From Chloroflexi bacterium AL-N1 (GTDB lineage Bacteria; Chloroflexota; Chloroflexia; Chloroflexales; Roseiflexaceae), in NCBI GenBank assembly GCA_013122435.1, contig WYDT01000004.1:248001-312000 (forward strand): a stretch of 64,000 bases of DNA, given 5' to 3'. The translations under genes were made by a program, and so were the position numbers. The notes beneath the pieces are model-generated. The model ran no database searches, had not been told where the DNA came from, and saw only the letters and a list, made by a program, of their open reading frames with translations. Below, in pieces: positions 9,038 through 17,618 of this stretch; position 1 is the stretch's first letter; each line of letters opens with the position of its first letter.

Positions 9038-10315
9038 ATGGCTGTTTTCGACGCACAGGTGCTACAAGAGCGTCGCCAGCGCAGTTTTCGCGATCTGCAC
9101 GACAACGATTTGATAGTGTTAGTTGGAGCAGGACATCCGATCCATAAGCCGGGTGGACTTGACCAGACCTACCCGTTTATTCCGCATCCTGACTACTACT
9201 GGCTGACCGGGTCACGGCGTGTTGGTGGTATCCTGGCTTTTGATCCACAGGATGGCTGGACCCATTTCGAGCCGCCCATCTCTGCGGCTGAACAACTCTG
9301 GGAGGGAGCTACTGATCCGGTTGATGGTCGAGACGTGGCCAGGTTTCCGCAGTGGTTGGAAGATCGGACTAACCGTTCGGTAGTGGTGTTGGGTGCGGCT
9401 ATCGAAGGGGTTGAGAGCGACTCGGAACGGTCTGCTGAAGTACAAAGCCTCCTGAGCAAGGCCCGACGCCACAAGGACTCTGCTGAGATCGATCTCATTG
9501 CACGTGCAGTAAGCGCAACTGCGGCAGGCCATGCCAAAGCACGTGAGGTAATTCGCCCCGGTGTGAGTGAACGCCAGATTCAGATTGAGATGGAAGCAGA
9601 GATGTTTCGTCGGGGCGCCGACAATACGGGGTACAGCACGATTGTGGGAACAGGGACCAACTCAGCGGTACTCCACTTTATGCCGAGTGAGCGTGTTGTT
9701 GAGCCAAATGATATGGTGCTGATCGACTCTGGTGGGGCCATTGCTGGCTACACTGCTGATGTGACGCGTACCTATCCGGCTGGGGATCGCTTTACTCTGC
9801 AACAACAAACGCTCTACGATCTGGTCCTGGAAGCACTTCGTGTTTCTACCGCCGCATGTCAGGTCGGAGCAGAGTGGCATGCGGTGCATCACGCCTCAGC
9901 AGCAGTATTTGCCCAGGGTCTCAGGGATTGGGGCATTCTGAAGGGAAGTGTCGATGAATTACTGGAAAACGAAGCTATTGCGCTCTTCTTCCCCCATGGG
10001 GTGGGCCACATGGTCGGCCTTGGTGTGCGTGATGTCGGTGGGCGGGCGCCTGGTCGCGAAGAGCCGCGCAGGAGTTGTGGTGTGACCGTGCGTGTCGATC
10101 TGCCGCTCGAAGAGGGTTTTCTGATGACCGTTGAACCAGGGCTCTACTTTGTGCCGGCATTGTTAGATAATCCAACCCGCCGCGAGCAGTACCGCGATGT
10201 TGTTGATTGGGAGGCCCTTGAAGTCTGGAGACCATTGGGCGGCGTGCGGATTGAGGACAATGTGCTTATTACCGCTGCCGGGCCTGAAGTGCTCACGTCA
10301 TCTATTCCTAAATAA
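9038..10315 (+). CDS. M24 metallopeptidase, Xaa-Pro aminopeptidase-like
   Basis: 425 residues, ATG 9038. The N-terminal creatinase-like domain (residues 1-145) includes HPDYYWLTG. The pita-bread catalytic domain carries all expected metal ligands: IDSGGAIAGYTADVTRT (two Asp), HGVGHMVGLGVRD (His), TVEPGLYF (Glu) and GGVRIEDN (Glu). It should release N-terminal residues preceding proline from peptides in the cytoplasm using two Mn/Co ions. The ribosome site before ATG is poor (AGGGGG about 7 bases upstream). Monocistronic. Confidence 0.9.
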   Translation: MAVFDAQVLQERRQRSFRDLHDNDLIVLVGAGHPIHKPGGLDQTYPFIPHPDYYWLTGSRRVGGILAFDPQDGWTHFEPPISAAEQLWEGATDPVDGRDVARFPQWLEDRTNRSVVVLGAAIEGVESDSERSAEVQSLLSKARRHKDSAEIDLIARAVSATAAGHAKAREVIRPGVSERQIQIEMEAEMFRRGADNTGYSTIVGTGTNSAVLHFMPSERVVEPNDMVLIDSGGAIAGYTADVTRTYPAGDRFTLQQQTLYDLVLEALRVSTAACQVGAEWHAVHHASAAVFAQGLRDWGILKGSVDELLENEAIALFFPHGVGHMVGLGVRDVGGRAPGREEPRRSCGVTVRVDLPLEEGFLMTVEPGLYFVPALLDNPTRREQYRDVVDWEALEVWRPLGGVRIEDNVLITAAGPEVLTSSIPK

Positions 10316-10352
10316 AACAATGTAATCAAGTCGTGTGGGGAGAAGGAGGTCT

Positions 10353-11087
10353 ATGGCCTACTCACGAACCTTATTTGACCTTCAGCTCATGTTTATGCGC
10401 CGTCTCGTCGACCACTTTCATCTGGATCTCCCAGACGCACTTTATCACTACACCACGTTTACCAAGAGTTTGGGGTGCATGATTGGTCAGATTATCTTGA
10501 GGGTCTGGCGCACTCTTCTGATGCAACCGAGTGGACCTATCAATGGTTGCTAGCACGTCGTTCTTCCGATGCTGAACCGCATGCCTCCTTATATCATGGT
10601 AATCCTTTGTTTGGGTGTTTCCACTTTGCTATACGTGATGCCATAGTTATTCGCCTACACTTCATCAGCAATGATCTGCCGAAGATGCGTCCGCTGAGTC
10701 GGGAGCGACTAGATGTTCGCCGTGCTGAATTGCGGCAGATGTTTAGCCACATCAAAGCGCATGTACTGCAGGCACGTATCGTTCAGGGCAATTCGTGGCT
10801 GTACAATTTTGATGCCTATTGTCGGTTGTTTCCGCCTGTCTACACTGCTTCGATGCCAACTCAGCAGAGAGCAAGAGTTCCAGTTTCTCGCGTTGTGGGG
10901 GCAATGTTTTGATCGACACTGGCAGGTGCGTTCTGCTGTAACCGATGTCTTCTGTAGCGTGTTGATACCTTCTCTAACATGGCTGATATGTGCTTGTGTT
11001 TCCCCTATCATATCAAGCAGCCGTGTTGTTCGATTGATGCATTTTACGCGTTTTATGGGGTGGTTAGTTAATACGGTGGGCTCTTGA
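10353..11087 (+). pseudogene. Unrecognised protein gene broken by two frameshifts
   Basis: ATG 10353 has an excellent site (AGAAGGAGG). The first frame reads MAYSRTLFDLQLMFMRRLVD through DALYHYTTF, then continuity moves to a second frame (YQEFGVHDWSDYLEGLAHSS ... FPPVYTASMPTQQ), and from about 10870 to a third (REQEFQFLALWGQCFDRHWQ ... to 11087). The first junction sits in a TTTACC tract and is repaired by one extra T; the second is at CAGCAGAGAGCAAGAG. The restored product would be about 240 residues of no family I recognise, with a hydrophobic C-terminal part. Confidence 0.6.
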
Positions 11088-11114
11088 CTTAGAGCGCACT
11101 CTAACTTGTATGAT
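11084..11114 (+). promoter_or_regulatory. MerR/NmlR-type promoter with 19-bp spacer
   Basis: TTGACT at 11084-11089 and TATGAT at 11109-11114 are separated by 19 bases, the over-long spacer typical of MerR-activated promoters. Centred in it is a perfect dyad TAGAG-CGCA-CTCTA (11090-11103), close to the CTTAGAGT...ACTCTAAG operators known for NmlR/AdhR-like aldehyde- and thiol-stress regulators. It lies 57 bases before the aldo/keto reductase start. The matching NmlR-like regulator is not visible in this window. Confidence 0.75.
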
Positions 11115-11170
11115 TGTGTATCGATTGTTCACATTCATGAACTGTAATTAAATAGCAAGGAGCGCCAGGT

Positions 11171-12121
11171 ATGGAAAAGCGAGTATTGGGCAGCAGTGGT
11201 ATCAAGGTGGGTGCGATGGGTTTGGGCTGTATGGGAATGAGTTGGGCCTATGGCTCCGTTGATGCCGATCAGGCTATGGCAGTGATCCACCGTGCAATTG
11301 ATCTCGGTGTCACACTGCTGGATACGTCAGATGTCTATGGCCCATTCACCAATGAGGAACTGGTCGGACAGGCCCTGCGTAGTCGTCGTGATGAGGTCGT
11401 CGTTGCAACCAAATGTGGTTTAGTCGTTGAAGATATAGCGACCTATCGTCTTGGGCGCAATGGCACCCCTGAGCATATCAAGACCTCCTGCGAAGCTTCG
11501 CTGAAACGTCTGGGGATTGAAACAATCGATCTGTACTATCTCCACCGCGTCGATCCAGATGTGCCGATTGAGGAAAGTGTTGGTGCCTTGGCGGAACTTG
11601 TACAAGAGGGCAAAGTGCGCGCGATTGGGTTGTCGGAAGTCGATATTGAGACACTGGAACGTGCACAGCGAGTGCATCCCATTGCAGCGCTTCAATCCGA
11701 GTTATCGCTGTGGACCCGCGATGTGTTACCAGAGATTCTGCCCTGGTGTGCAACGCACAATGTGGCTATGGTACCTTTTTCACCGCTGGGTCGCGGATTT
11801 TTAACGGGACGCTATGCCTCAAGTGAGCAATTTGGTGACGGAGATTTTCGGTCGCGTAATCCACGGTTTCAGCAGGAGGCGCTGGATGCCAATCGACAGA
11901 TCGTTGAGCAGATCGAGGGGATTGCCAGTCGTTATGGTATCACCAGCGGACAGATCGCGCTGGCCTGGGTGCTGGCTTTGGGTGAACAGGTGATCCCTAT
12001 TCCTGGTACAAAACGTATGGCTTATCTGGAAGAAAACGTTGCTGCTAGCATGATTCAGCTCACCAATGACGATATGGCTTTGCTTAATGAGCTTCCAGTG
12101 GCGGTTGGCAGTCGCTATTAG
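11171..12121 (+). CDS. Aldo/keto reductase
   Basis: 316 residues, ATG 11171 with AAGGAG upstream. Fits the AKR12/13-like group (LGLGCMGMSWAYG start). The catalytic tetrad is visible as D51 and Y56 (DTSDVYG), K81 (VATKCG) and H125 (LYYLHRVDP). The NADPH-binding end is IPIPGTKRMAYLEENV. It should reduce aldehydes or ketones in the cytoplasm. The MerR-type promoter directly upstream suggests induction by reactive electrophiles (inference). Confidence 0.92.
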   Translation: MEKRVLGSSGIKVGAMGLGCMGMSWAYGSVDADQAMAVIHRAIDLGVTLLDTSDVYGPFTNEELVGQALRSRRDEVVVATKCGLVVEDIATYRLGRNGTPEHIKTSCEASLKRLGIETIDLYYLHRVDPDVPIEESVGALAELVQEGKVRAIGLSEVDIETLERAQRVHPIAALQSELSLWTRDVLPEILPWCATHNVAMVPFSPLGRGFLTGRYASSEQFGDGDFRSRNPRFQQEALDANRQIVEQIEGIASRYGITSGQIALAWVLALGEQVIPIPGTKRMAYLEENVAASMIQLTNDDMALLNELPVAVGSRY

Positions 12122-12280
12122 GAGGCAAGCTAAAAACTAATGTTATGACAAGTGCAGTCGTTGTGACATATTCGCAACGGCTGTGCGTATCGATAGTTGA
12201 TGCACATGGCGTAGGAAACACAGCCATCTTCTCTCCTGCGTCTTTGTGCCTTGGCACCCTTGTGTCAAAGCCCCACTAAC

Positions 12281-12312
12281 GTTCAGCCGTTTAGCCGTCG
12301 CTCAGCCGCTCT
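12281..12312. repeat. GAGCGGC-type short tandem repeat stretch
   Basis: On the minus strand this reads as consecutive imperfect units of GAGCGGCTGAGCGACGGC followed by TAAACGGCTGAAC. A closely related stretch (GAGCGGCGGAGCGACTGAGC) occurs at 55375-55400. Both lie in intergenic DNA beside a gene end. They look like members of a dispersed low-complexity repeat family. Confidence 0.4.
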
Positions 12313-12333
12313 AATGCTTCAACGTCCCATTCG

Positions 12334-13971
12334 CTATTCGAGCGGCACGCGCAGTTCAACCGTTGTCCCCAGTCCCTCAGCAGAACGAATCCGTAACTCA
12401 CTGCCAATCAATCTCGCTCGTTCGCGCATATTGAGTAATCCCAACGAGCCACTGGTGCTGTAGTTTGCTTCAGTTTTGCTAATATCGAAACCTTTGCCGA
12501 GATCCCGGACACTGGCAACCAGTTGGTTGTCTTCCAGAAATAGGTAGATGATAATTTCAGCTGCCCCAGCGTGTTTGCGAGCATTATTGACGGCTTCTTG
12601 CAGGATCATAAAGACAGCACCTTCTGTCTCAATGGGCAGTTGTGGGATGCCTGGTTGTACCTCCAGGCGCAGTTGTAGACCTGATGGATCACGAAAACGT
12701 GCCACATACTGTTCAAGCGTGGCAAATAACCCCTGTGTTTCCAGCCCAAGAGGACGAAGTTCAAACAGGAGTGTACGAATATCGTAGGATGTCTTGTGTA
12801 CAAGATCTGCTAATACATCTAATTCTGACTCAACACGCTCAGGCATCGCACGCAGCAGCTTTTTCACAAACTCAATATTCATAGAGATAGCAGCAATACT
12901 CTGGGTGGGGCCGTCGTGGAGATCGCGGGCGATGGAAGCACGAACTTCGGCTTCTTTGGCCAGCAGTTTATCGCGTTCCTGTTTTAAGCTCTGGACGAGT
13001 TGTGCATTTTCAACCGCTACTGATGCCTGAGCTGCTAATGTAGTCATCAACCGGAGATCTTGCTCGGTAAATGGTTCACCACCACCTTTATTGAGCAACT
13101 GCATCACACCAATAGTACGTTCACCGTGGCGCATGGGCACACACAAAATGGAAGAAGTGACAAAATCAATGTCACGGGCAATCTCATTATACCAACGAGA
13201 ATCTTGTTCCACATCGTTGACAATCTGACCAATACCATTCGATGCGACCCATCCTGCAATACCGCGATCTAATGAGATACGATATTCGGTTAGTTCTAGT
13301 GAAGATTGCTGGTCAACTGTTTCGAGAACCAGCTCGTTTGCGACCTCATCAAACATCATAATAGAACATCGTTCAGCCCCAGTGACTTTGAGTATCTGTG
13401 TTCGCATGTCTTCAAGCAAACTCGGGAGATCAAGGTTGGCTGCGAGCGATTGGCCAATTTCATAGAGGAGATGCAATTCTCGCAGATCTTGTTCAGCACG
13501 ACGGAGAGTAGCTAATTTATCAGCTTCACCACCAAGTGCACGCACCAGCAGTACGACCATATCCTCTTCGTTACGGGACTCATCAGAATGCTCAACATCA
13601 TGTTCATGGACCACAAGATGAAGCATTCCCACAGTTTGATTGCCACTTCGCAACGATAACTCTACCAGTTGGCGATCATCATCGAGTGAGTAGTAGCCAA
13701 TCGCTGGTTCAGAACCATCAGATCGTCGCCCAAACACCTCGCGTGCCTCGCCAATCAGTCTGGCAGCTTCTTCGTCTAGCTCACCATGCTCAAGAGCAAT
13801 TGTTTCACCATGCGGAGCCTGATAAATCAATGTGCCTGCCTGAGCAGGCCAAAAGGTTATGAGGCGCTCCAGAGATGCTTTAAGCAGGTTTGGCACAGCG
13901 TGTTGACCACCTGCGGAAATCAGTTGGCCAAGCGTCTGAAAGGGGTGCTGGTCAATTGACAGAGATGACAT
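12334..13971 (-). CDS. Two-GAF sensor histidine kinase (NarL/HisKA_3 type)
   Basis: 545 residues from ATG 13971; two upstream Met codons (13989, 13974-region) are less well placed. Domain order: an N-terminal GAF-like region (about 1-160), linker helix (TLRRAEQDLRELHLLYEIGQ), a clear GAF domain (about 185-330: GAERCSIMMFDE, GIAGWVASNG, SSILCVPMRHGERTIGVMQL), coiled linker, HisKA_3 dimerisation with the phospho-acceptor in ARDLHDGPTQSIAA, and HATPase_c (LQEAVNNARKHA, VRDLGKGFD, GSLGLLNMRERA). No TM segments, so a cytoplasmic sensor. No response regulator gene is adjacent, so the partner is elsewhere. Confidence 0.9.
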   Translation of the reverse strand: MSSLSIDQHPFQTLGQLISAGGQHAVPNLLKASLERLITFWPAQAGTLIYQAPHGETIALEHGELDEEAARLIGEAREVFGRRSDGSEPAIGYYSLDDDRQLVELSLRSGNQTVGMLHLVVHEHDVEHSDESRNEEDMVVLLVRALGGEADKLATLRRAEQDLRELHLLYEIGQSLAANLDLPSLLEDMRTQILKVTGAERCSIMMFDEVANELVLETVDQQSSLELTEYRISLDRGIAGWVASNGIGQIVNDVEQDSRWYNEIARDIDFVTSSILCVPMRHGERTIGVMQLLNKGGGEPFTEQDLRLMTTLAAQASVAVENAQLVQSLKQERDKLLAKEAEVRASIARDLHDGPTQSIAAISMNIEFVKKLLRAMPERVESELDVLADLVHKTSYDIRTLLFELRPLGLETQGLFATLEQYVARFRDPSGLQLRLEVQPGIPQLPIETEGAVFMILQEAVNNARKHAGAAEIIIYLFLEDNQLVASVRDLGKGFDISKTEANYSTSGSLGLLNMRERARLIGSELRIRSAEGLGTTVELRVPLE

Positions 13972-14212
13972 GATAAACCTCGATATCACTTATGCTACGC
14001 GATATGTGCGCATCAATAATGGCATGAGATTGGTATGTTTGTGCGTACATAATCAAACGATACCTACGATCTTGTTGTTGTTTAACCTATCAGAACAAGA
14101 ACCTGACTGTGAACACATCATATAACTGTACCTCATGGCCTGAGAGATGTCAACGATGCATGCAACGATGAAATGTAGTAGGCAGAGTATAGCATACTAT
14201 CAGAAAAAGTCC

Positions 14213-14241
14213 TTGAAATTGTGATAAATTTCACTTATAAT
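14213..14241 (+). promoter_or_regulatory. Sigma-70 promoter of ndh with Rex/CRP-like dyad in the spacer
   Basis: TTGAAA (14213-14218) and TATAAT (14236-14241) are 17 bases apart. Between them, 14219-14236 reads TTGTGATAAATTTCACTT, an 18-bp site matching Rex operators (TTGTG-N8-CACAA) except in the last two bases, and also close to the CRP core TGTGA-N6-TCACA. A dyad in this position would block RNA polymerase, so repression is expected. Regulation of an NADH dehydrogenase by NADH-sensing Rex would make sense (known for ndh in some Gram-positives). The rest of the 392-base gap back to 13972 holds nothing I recognise. Confidence 0.6.
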
Positions 14242-14363
14242 GCAAGAGTAATTGGCACAAGTTATGCAACAATGTAATCAAAAGAAATATGTATAACTCT
14301 TATTTTTGAGATACAATCAATCTTGCACCGCATATACGGCCAGGATGGAGCAAACATACTATT

Positions 14364-15791
14364 ATGAATAACAAAACAACTACAACCTCAACTGCAACAA
14401 CTCATGTCGCACAGCGCGGTGCCGATACAGTCAATACACATACTCAAACAAAATATATTGTGGCTCCTGAGGACACCCATACAAACCGACGCCCACGGGT
14501 GGTTATCATTGGTGCGGGGTTTGGTGGGCTGAGTGCTGCACGCACATTAGCCAAAAAAGATGTTGATGTTCTGATTCTGGATCGTAATAATTACCATGGG
14601 TTTTGGCCGCTCTTGTACCAGGTTGCGACAGCTGGTCTGGAACCAGAGTCGATTGCTCATCCGGTACGTGGTATTATCCGCAAGTATGAAAATATCGACT
14701 TTTTAATGGCCGATGTACAGGGCGTCGATTTTGAAAACAAGTTGGTCTTTACCGATGGCGCACCAGTTGACTACGATTACCTTGTGATAGCTGCCGGCAG
14801 TGCTAACAACTACTTCGGCAATGACACGCTGGCACATCAGACCTTTGGTATGAAGGATCTTGATGAAGCAGAATTTTTGCGTAATCACATTCTTTCGATG
14901 TTTGAACGTGCTGTTCGTGAAGCAGATGAAGCAGAACGCCATAAACTGCTGACACTCGTTGTGGTAGGTGGTGGTCCCACCGGCGTTGAGTTGGCTGGAG
15001 CGTTTATTGAGCTGATCAGCCATGTTCTTCGGAAAGACTACCCTATGCTTGATGTGAATCAGGCCAGGGTGATACTCGTTGAAGCAAGTGATCGCGTGCT
15101 TGCGCCATTCAATGCCTCACTGCGAAAGAGCGCCCACAAGCGGCTGGAGCAGATGGGGGTCGAGGTGCAATTCAACAAAATGGTTACGCAGGTCAACAAT
15201 GGCTTGATCGAATTCAAGGATGGGACGCAGATCGAGGCTGGTACCGTAGTGTGGACAGCGGGTGTTCGTGGTGCAATGTTAGCGGATCACCTTGATACCG
15301 ATCTTGGGCGCGGTGCACGTGTCAAAATTGAGCCGACGCTGAATGTACCACAACACAGCGATGTGTTTGTCATCGGCGATATGGCCTATCTTGAGGGATA
15401 TAAAGGCAATCAGCCGTATCCCATGGTGGCTCCTGTTGCTGTGCAGCAAGGGAAACAGGCAGCGAAGAATATTATGGCACAACTGGACAACCGTCCCATG
15501 CAAACGTTTCGCTATTTTGATAAAGGGCAGATGGCTACGATTGGTCGTAAATCAGCCGTCCTCGAGTCGTTCGGCCTCCGCTTGACTGGCTTCCTCGCCT
15601 GGATAGGCTGGCTCTTTGTGCATCTGCTTGAACTGATTGGCTTTCGTAATCGTGCAGTTGTATTTGCTAACTGGGTCTATAGCTACTTCACGTATGACCG
15701 TGGTGTTCGTCTGATCACCATGAAGGAAAATGATATTGTGGAGCTATGCCAGCGTCATGAGCAAAGTAAGATTTCTCTTTTGAACAAATAG
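14364..15791 (+). CDS. ndh: Type II NADH:quinone oxidoreductase (NDH-2)
   Basis: 475 residues. An unusual Thr-rich N-terminal extension (about 40 residues) precedes the FAD-binding VVIIGAGFGGLSAARTL (46-62). The NADH-binding second Rossmann motif is LVVVGGGPTGVELAGAF. Other NDH-2 marks are PLLYQVATAGLEP, VVWTAGVRG, VFVIGDMAYL, PMVAPVAVQQGK, and a C-terminal membrane-binding stretch (GFLAWIGWLFVHLLELIGF) ending in YFTYDRGVRLI. It oxidises NADH and reduces menaquinone at the inner membrane face without pumping protons. A promoter with a Rex-like site is upstream and a strong terminator follows. Confidence 0.95.
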   Translation: MNNKTTTTSTATTHVAQRGADTVNTHTQTKYIVAPEDTHTNRRPRVVIIGAGFGGLSAARTLAKKDVDVLILDRNNYHGFWPLLYQVATAGLEPESIAHPVRGIIRKYENIDFLMADVQGVDFENKLVFTDGAPVDYDYLVIAAGSANNYFGNDTLAHQTFGMKDLDEAEFLRNHILSMFERAVREADEAERHKLLTLVVVGGGPTGVELAGAFIELISHVLRKDYPMLDVNQARVILVEASDRVLAPFNASLRKSAHKRLEQMGVEVQFNKMVTQVNNGLIEFKDGTQIEAGTVVWTAGVRGAMLADHLDTDLGRGARVKIEPTLNVPQHSDVFVIGDMAYLEGYKGNQPYPMVAPVAVQQGKQAAKNIMAQLDNRPMQTFRYFDKGQMATIGRKSAVLESFGLRLTGFLAWIGWLFVHLLELIGFRNRAVVFANWVYSYFTYDRGVRLITMKENDIVELCQRHEQSKISLLNK

Positions 15792-15819
15792 CTAACAAGA
15801 TATATTGTTTGTATATGGA

Positions 15820-15853
15820 TCAAGGAGGTGACAGATCGCCTCCTTGATTTGTT
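15820..15853 (+). terminator. Rho-independent terminator after ndh
   Basis: A perfect 9-bp stem TCAAGGAGG (15820-15828) pairs with CCTCCTTGA (15839-15847) across a 10-base loop, followed by TTTGTTATTT. It starts 29 bases after the ndh stop and separates ndh from clpS. Confidence 0.9.
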
Positions 15854-15909
15854 ATTTCGTGTTATCATTACAGCAAATGTTCGAGAGGTATTCATACATC
15901 AGTTTGCCT

Positions 15910-16242
15910 ATGCCACAAGATACAATAACCATTCCTAAAACCACCACCACAACCGATATTGAGTATGTTGTTGCGAACAAAGAAGAGCTGGAAAAACCTT
16001 TTCGTGTGATTATTCAAAATGACGATGTGACTCCCATGGAGTTTGTGGTTGCTGTGCTCATGCAAATCTTTGGTCTTACAGCAGACCGTGCAGTTGAAGT
16101 GATGTTTGAAGCACATGAGAAGAATCGTGCGTTGGTGACGACTCTCCCACTCAAAGAAGCACAGGAACGTGTATATATGGCACAAAGTATTGCACGCAAT
16201 GCCGGGTATCCTCTCAGTTTTTACCTCGAACCAGACGAGTGA
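15910..16242 (+). CDS. clpS: ATP-dependent Clp protease adaptor ClpS
   Basis: 110 residues from ATG 15910. An earlier in-frame start (15844) would run through the ndh terminator and is rejected; ATG 15877 is possible. A Thr-rich flexible N terminus (TIPKTTTTTDIEYV) is followed by the ClpS core: FRVIIQNDDVTPMEFVVAVL with the N-degron-binding Asn-Asp-Asp, then AVEVMFEAHEKNRALV and the C-terminal YPLSFYLEPDE. ClpS delivers proteins with N-terminal Leu, Phe, Tyr or Trp to ClpA/ClpC. No clpA or clpC is adjacent. Confidence 0.93.
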   Translation: MPQDTITIPKTTTTTDIEYVVANKEELEKPFRVIIQNDDVTPMEFVVAVLMQIFGLTADRAVEVMFEAHEKNRALVTTLPLKEAQERVYMAQSIARNAGYPLSFYLEPDE

Positions 16243-16369
16243 AATCAGGATGTTTACTACGGCTATCCTTTTCTGGTGCAGATCTTGAAAGTATGTTATA
16301 TTACGTTGGCCTATAGTATTACAAAGTAAATATTGCTGGTTATGGAGAGTGGAAGGTCAGTGATTAGTA

Positions 16370-17605
16370 ATGAACAATAATGAAATTGCTCAGGAAAACC
16401 TACAACTACGCCAGAATATAACAGATCTACAACAGTCTTTGAAGCAAGCTGAACAGCATATTAGTCTCCTGAAAAGCATTCTTGATAATACTCCATCAGC
16501 CATATATGCTGTTGATACAGCCGGGAAGATGTTATTTGCTAATCGGAGTTTTGAGAACTGGGCCGATCGTGGTCGCAATGAAATGGTTGGCAAAACGCAA
16601 AGCGAGTTGTTTGCGTCTGAATTAGTGGCTGAATGGCAAGCAAAAGCCGATCAGGTGCGCGAAACATTGCAATCAGTTGCCACCGAGGAGACCATTTCTT
16701 CTGCAGAAGGTTTACGTACCTATAGCTCATTGCGTTTTCCCATCAGTGATACACACGGTGCGATTTATGCTCTGGGTGGTATCGCAACTGATATTACAGA
16801 ACAAAGACGAGCGGAAGACTCTCTTCGTGCAAGTCAGCATCTAATGCAGGAAATTATCGATCATGCCCCCCTGGTTATTTATGTAAAAAACACAGATATG
16901 CGATTACTTCTGGTCAATCAATTGTATGCAGCCACTATGCAGATGGCACCCGATCAGATTGTGGGAAAAACTGAAGCGGAACTCTTTCCGCCTGAACTCG
17001 TTCATGCATGGCGGGAAAGCGATCGCCACATTTTTACAACTGGTGAGCCCACACACTTTGAGAATGAGTTTTTGCTTGAAGATGGCCCACACACCTTTAT
17101 GAGCGTACAGTTTCCACTTTATGAAGAGGGTGGGAAGCCGTTTGCGATCTGTGGCATTTCTACAGATGTGACCGAGATCAAGCGATCTGAAGCAGAGCGC
17201 GAAGCACTGCAAAACCAGGTTATTATGGCACAACAGGCGATGTTGCACGAATTAAGCACACCACTTATTCCACTGGATGATGGTGTCGTTATTATGCCAT
17301 TAATTGGTACTGTCGACAGTACACGTGCACAGCACGTGATGGAGATGTTGCTTGAAGGTGTTGCTGCTCATAACGCTGAAATTGCAATTCTTGATGTGAC
17401 AGGTTTACCAGTTGTAGATACACAGGTAGCCCAAGCGCTCATTAAAACTGCCCAGGCGGTGAAGTTGCTTGGTGCAGAGGTTGTACTGACAGGTATTCGT
17501 CCCGAGTTGGCACAGACCTTGGTAGGGTTGGGAGTTGATTTGAGCGCTATAGTGACACGCAGCAGTTTACAAGATGGTGTGACTTATGCGCTGAAACAAC
17601 TGTGA
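16370..17605 (+). CDS. PAS-PAS-STAS regulator (RsbR-like)
   Basis: 411 residues. A short coiled coil (1-35) leads to PAS1 (about 36-145: PSAIYAVDTAGKMLFANRSF, ending ATDITEQRRAED) and PAS2 (about 155-275: PLVIYVKNTDMRLLLVNQLY, ending STDVTEIKRSEAERE). The C-terminal STAS domain (about 295-408) contains PLIGTVDSTRAQHVMEMLLE and ILDVTGLPVVDTQVAQALI. This is the layout of stressosome RsbR/RsbT-coantagonist-like proteins common in Chloroflexota. The conserved Thr of RsbR is replaced by DVTGLPVVDT, with candidate Thr residues. It is likely co-transcribed with the methyltransferase that starts 13 bases after its stop. Confidence 0.88.
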   Translation: MNNNEIAQENLQLRQNITDLQQSLKQAEQHISLLKSILDNTPSAIYAVDTAGKMLFANRSFENWADRGRNEMVGKTQSELFASELVAEWQAKADQVRETLQSVATEETISSAEGLRTYSSLRFPISDTHGAIYALGGIATDITEQRRAEDSLRASQHLMQEIIDHAPLVIYVKNTDMRLLLVNQLYAATMQMAPDQIVGKTEAELFPPELVHAWRESDRHIFTTGEPTHFENEFLLEDGPHTFMSVQFPLYEEGGKPFAICGISTDVTEIKRSEAEREALQNQVIMAQQAMLHELSTPLIPLDDGVVIMPLIGTVDSTRAQHVMEMLLEGVAAHNAEIAILDVTGLPVVDTQVAQALIKTAQAVKLLGAEVVLTGIRPELAQTLVGLGVDLSAIVTRSSLQDGVTYALKQL

Positions 17606-17618
17606 GATGAGGTTTAAT

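Noticed and set aside
17250..17600. PAS-STAS protein as a histidine kinase
   Set aside because: The MLHELSTPLIPLDDG segment resembles an H-box, but no HATPase domain follows; the C terminus is STAS.
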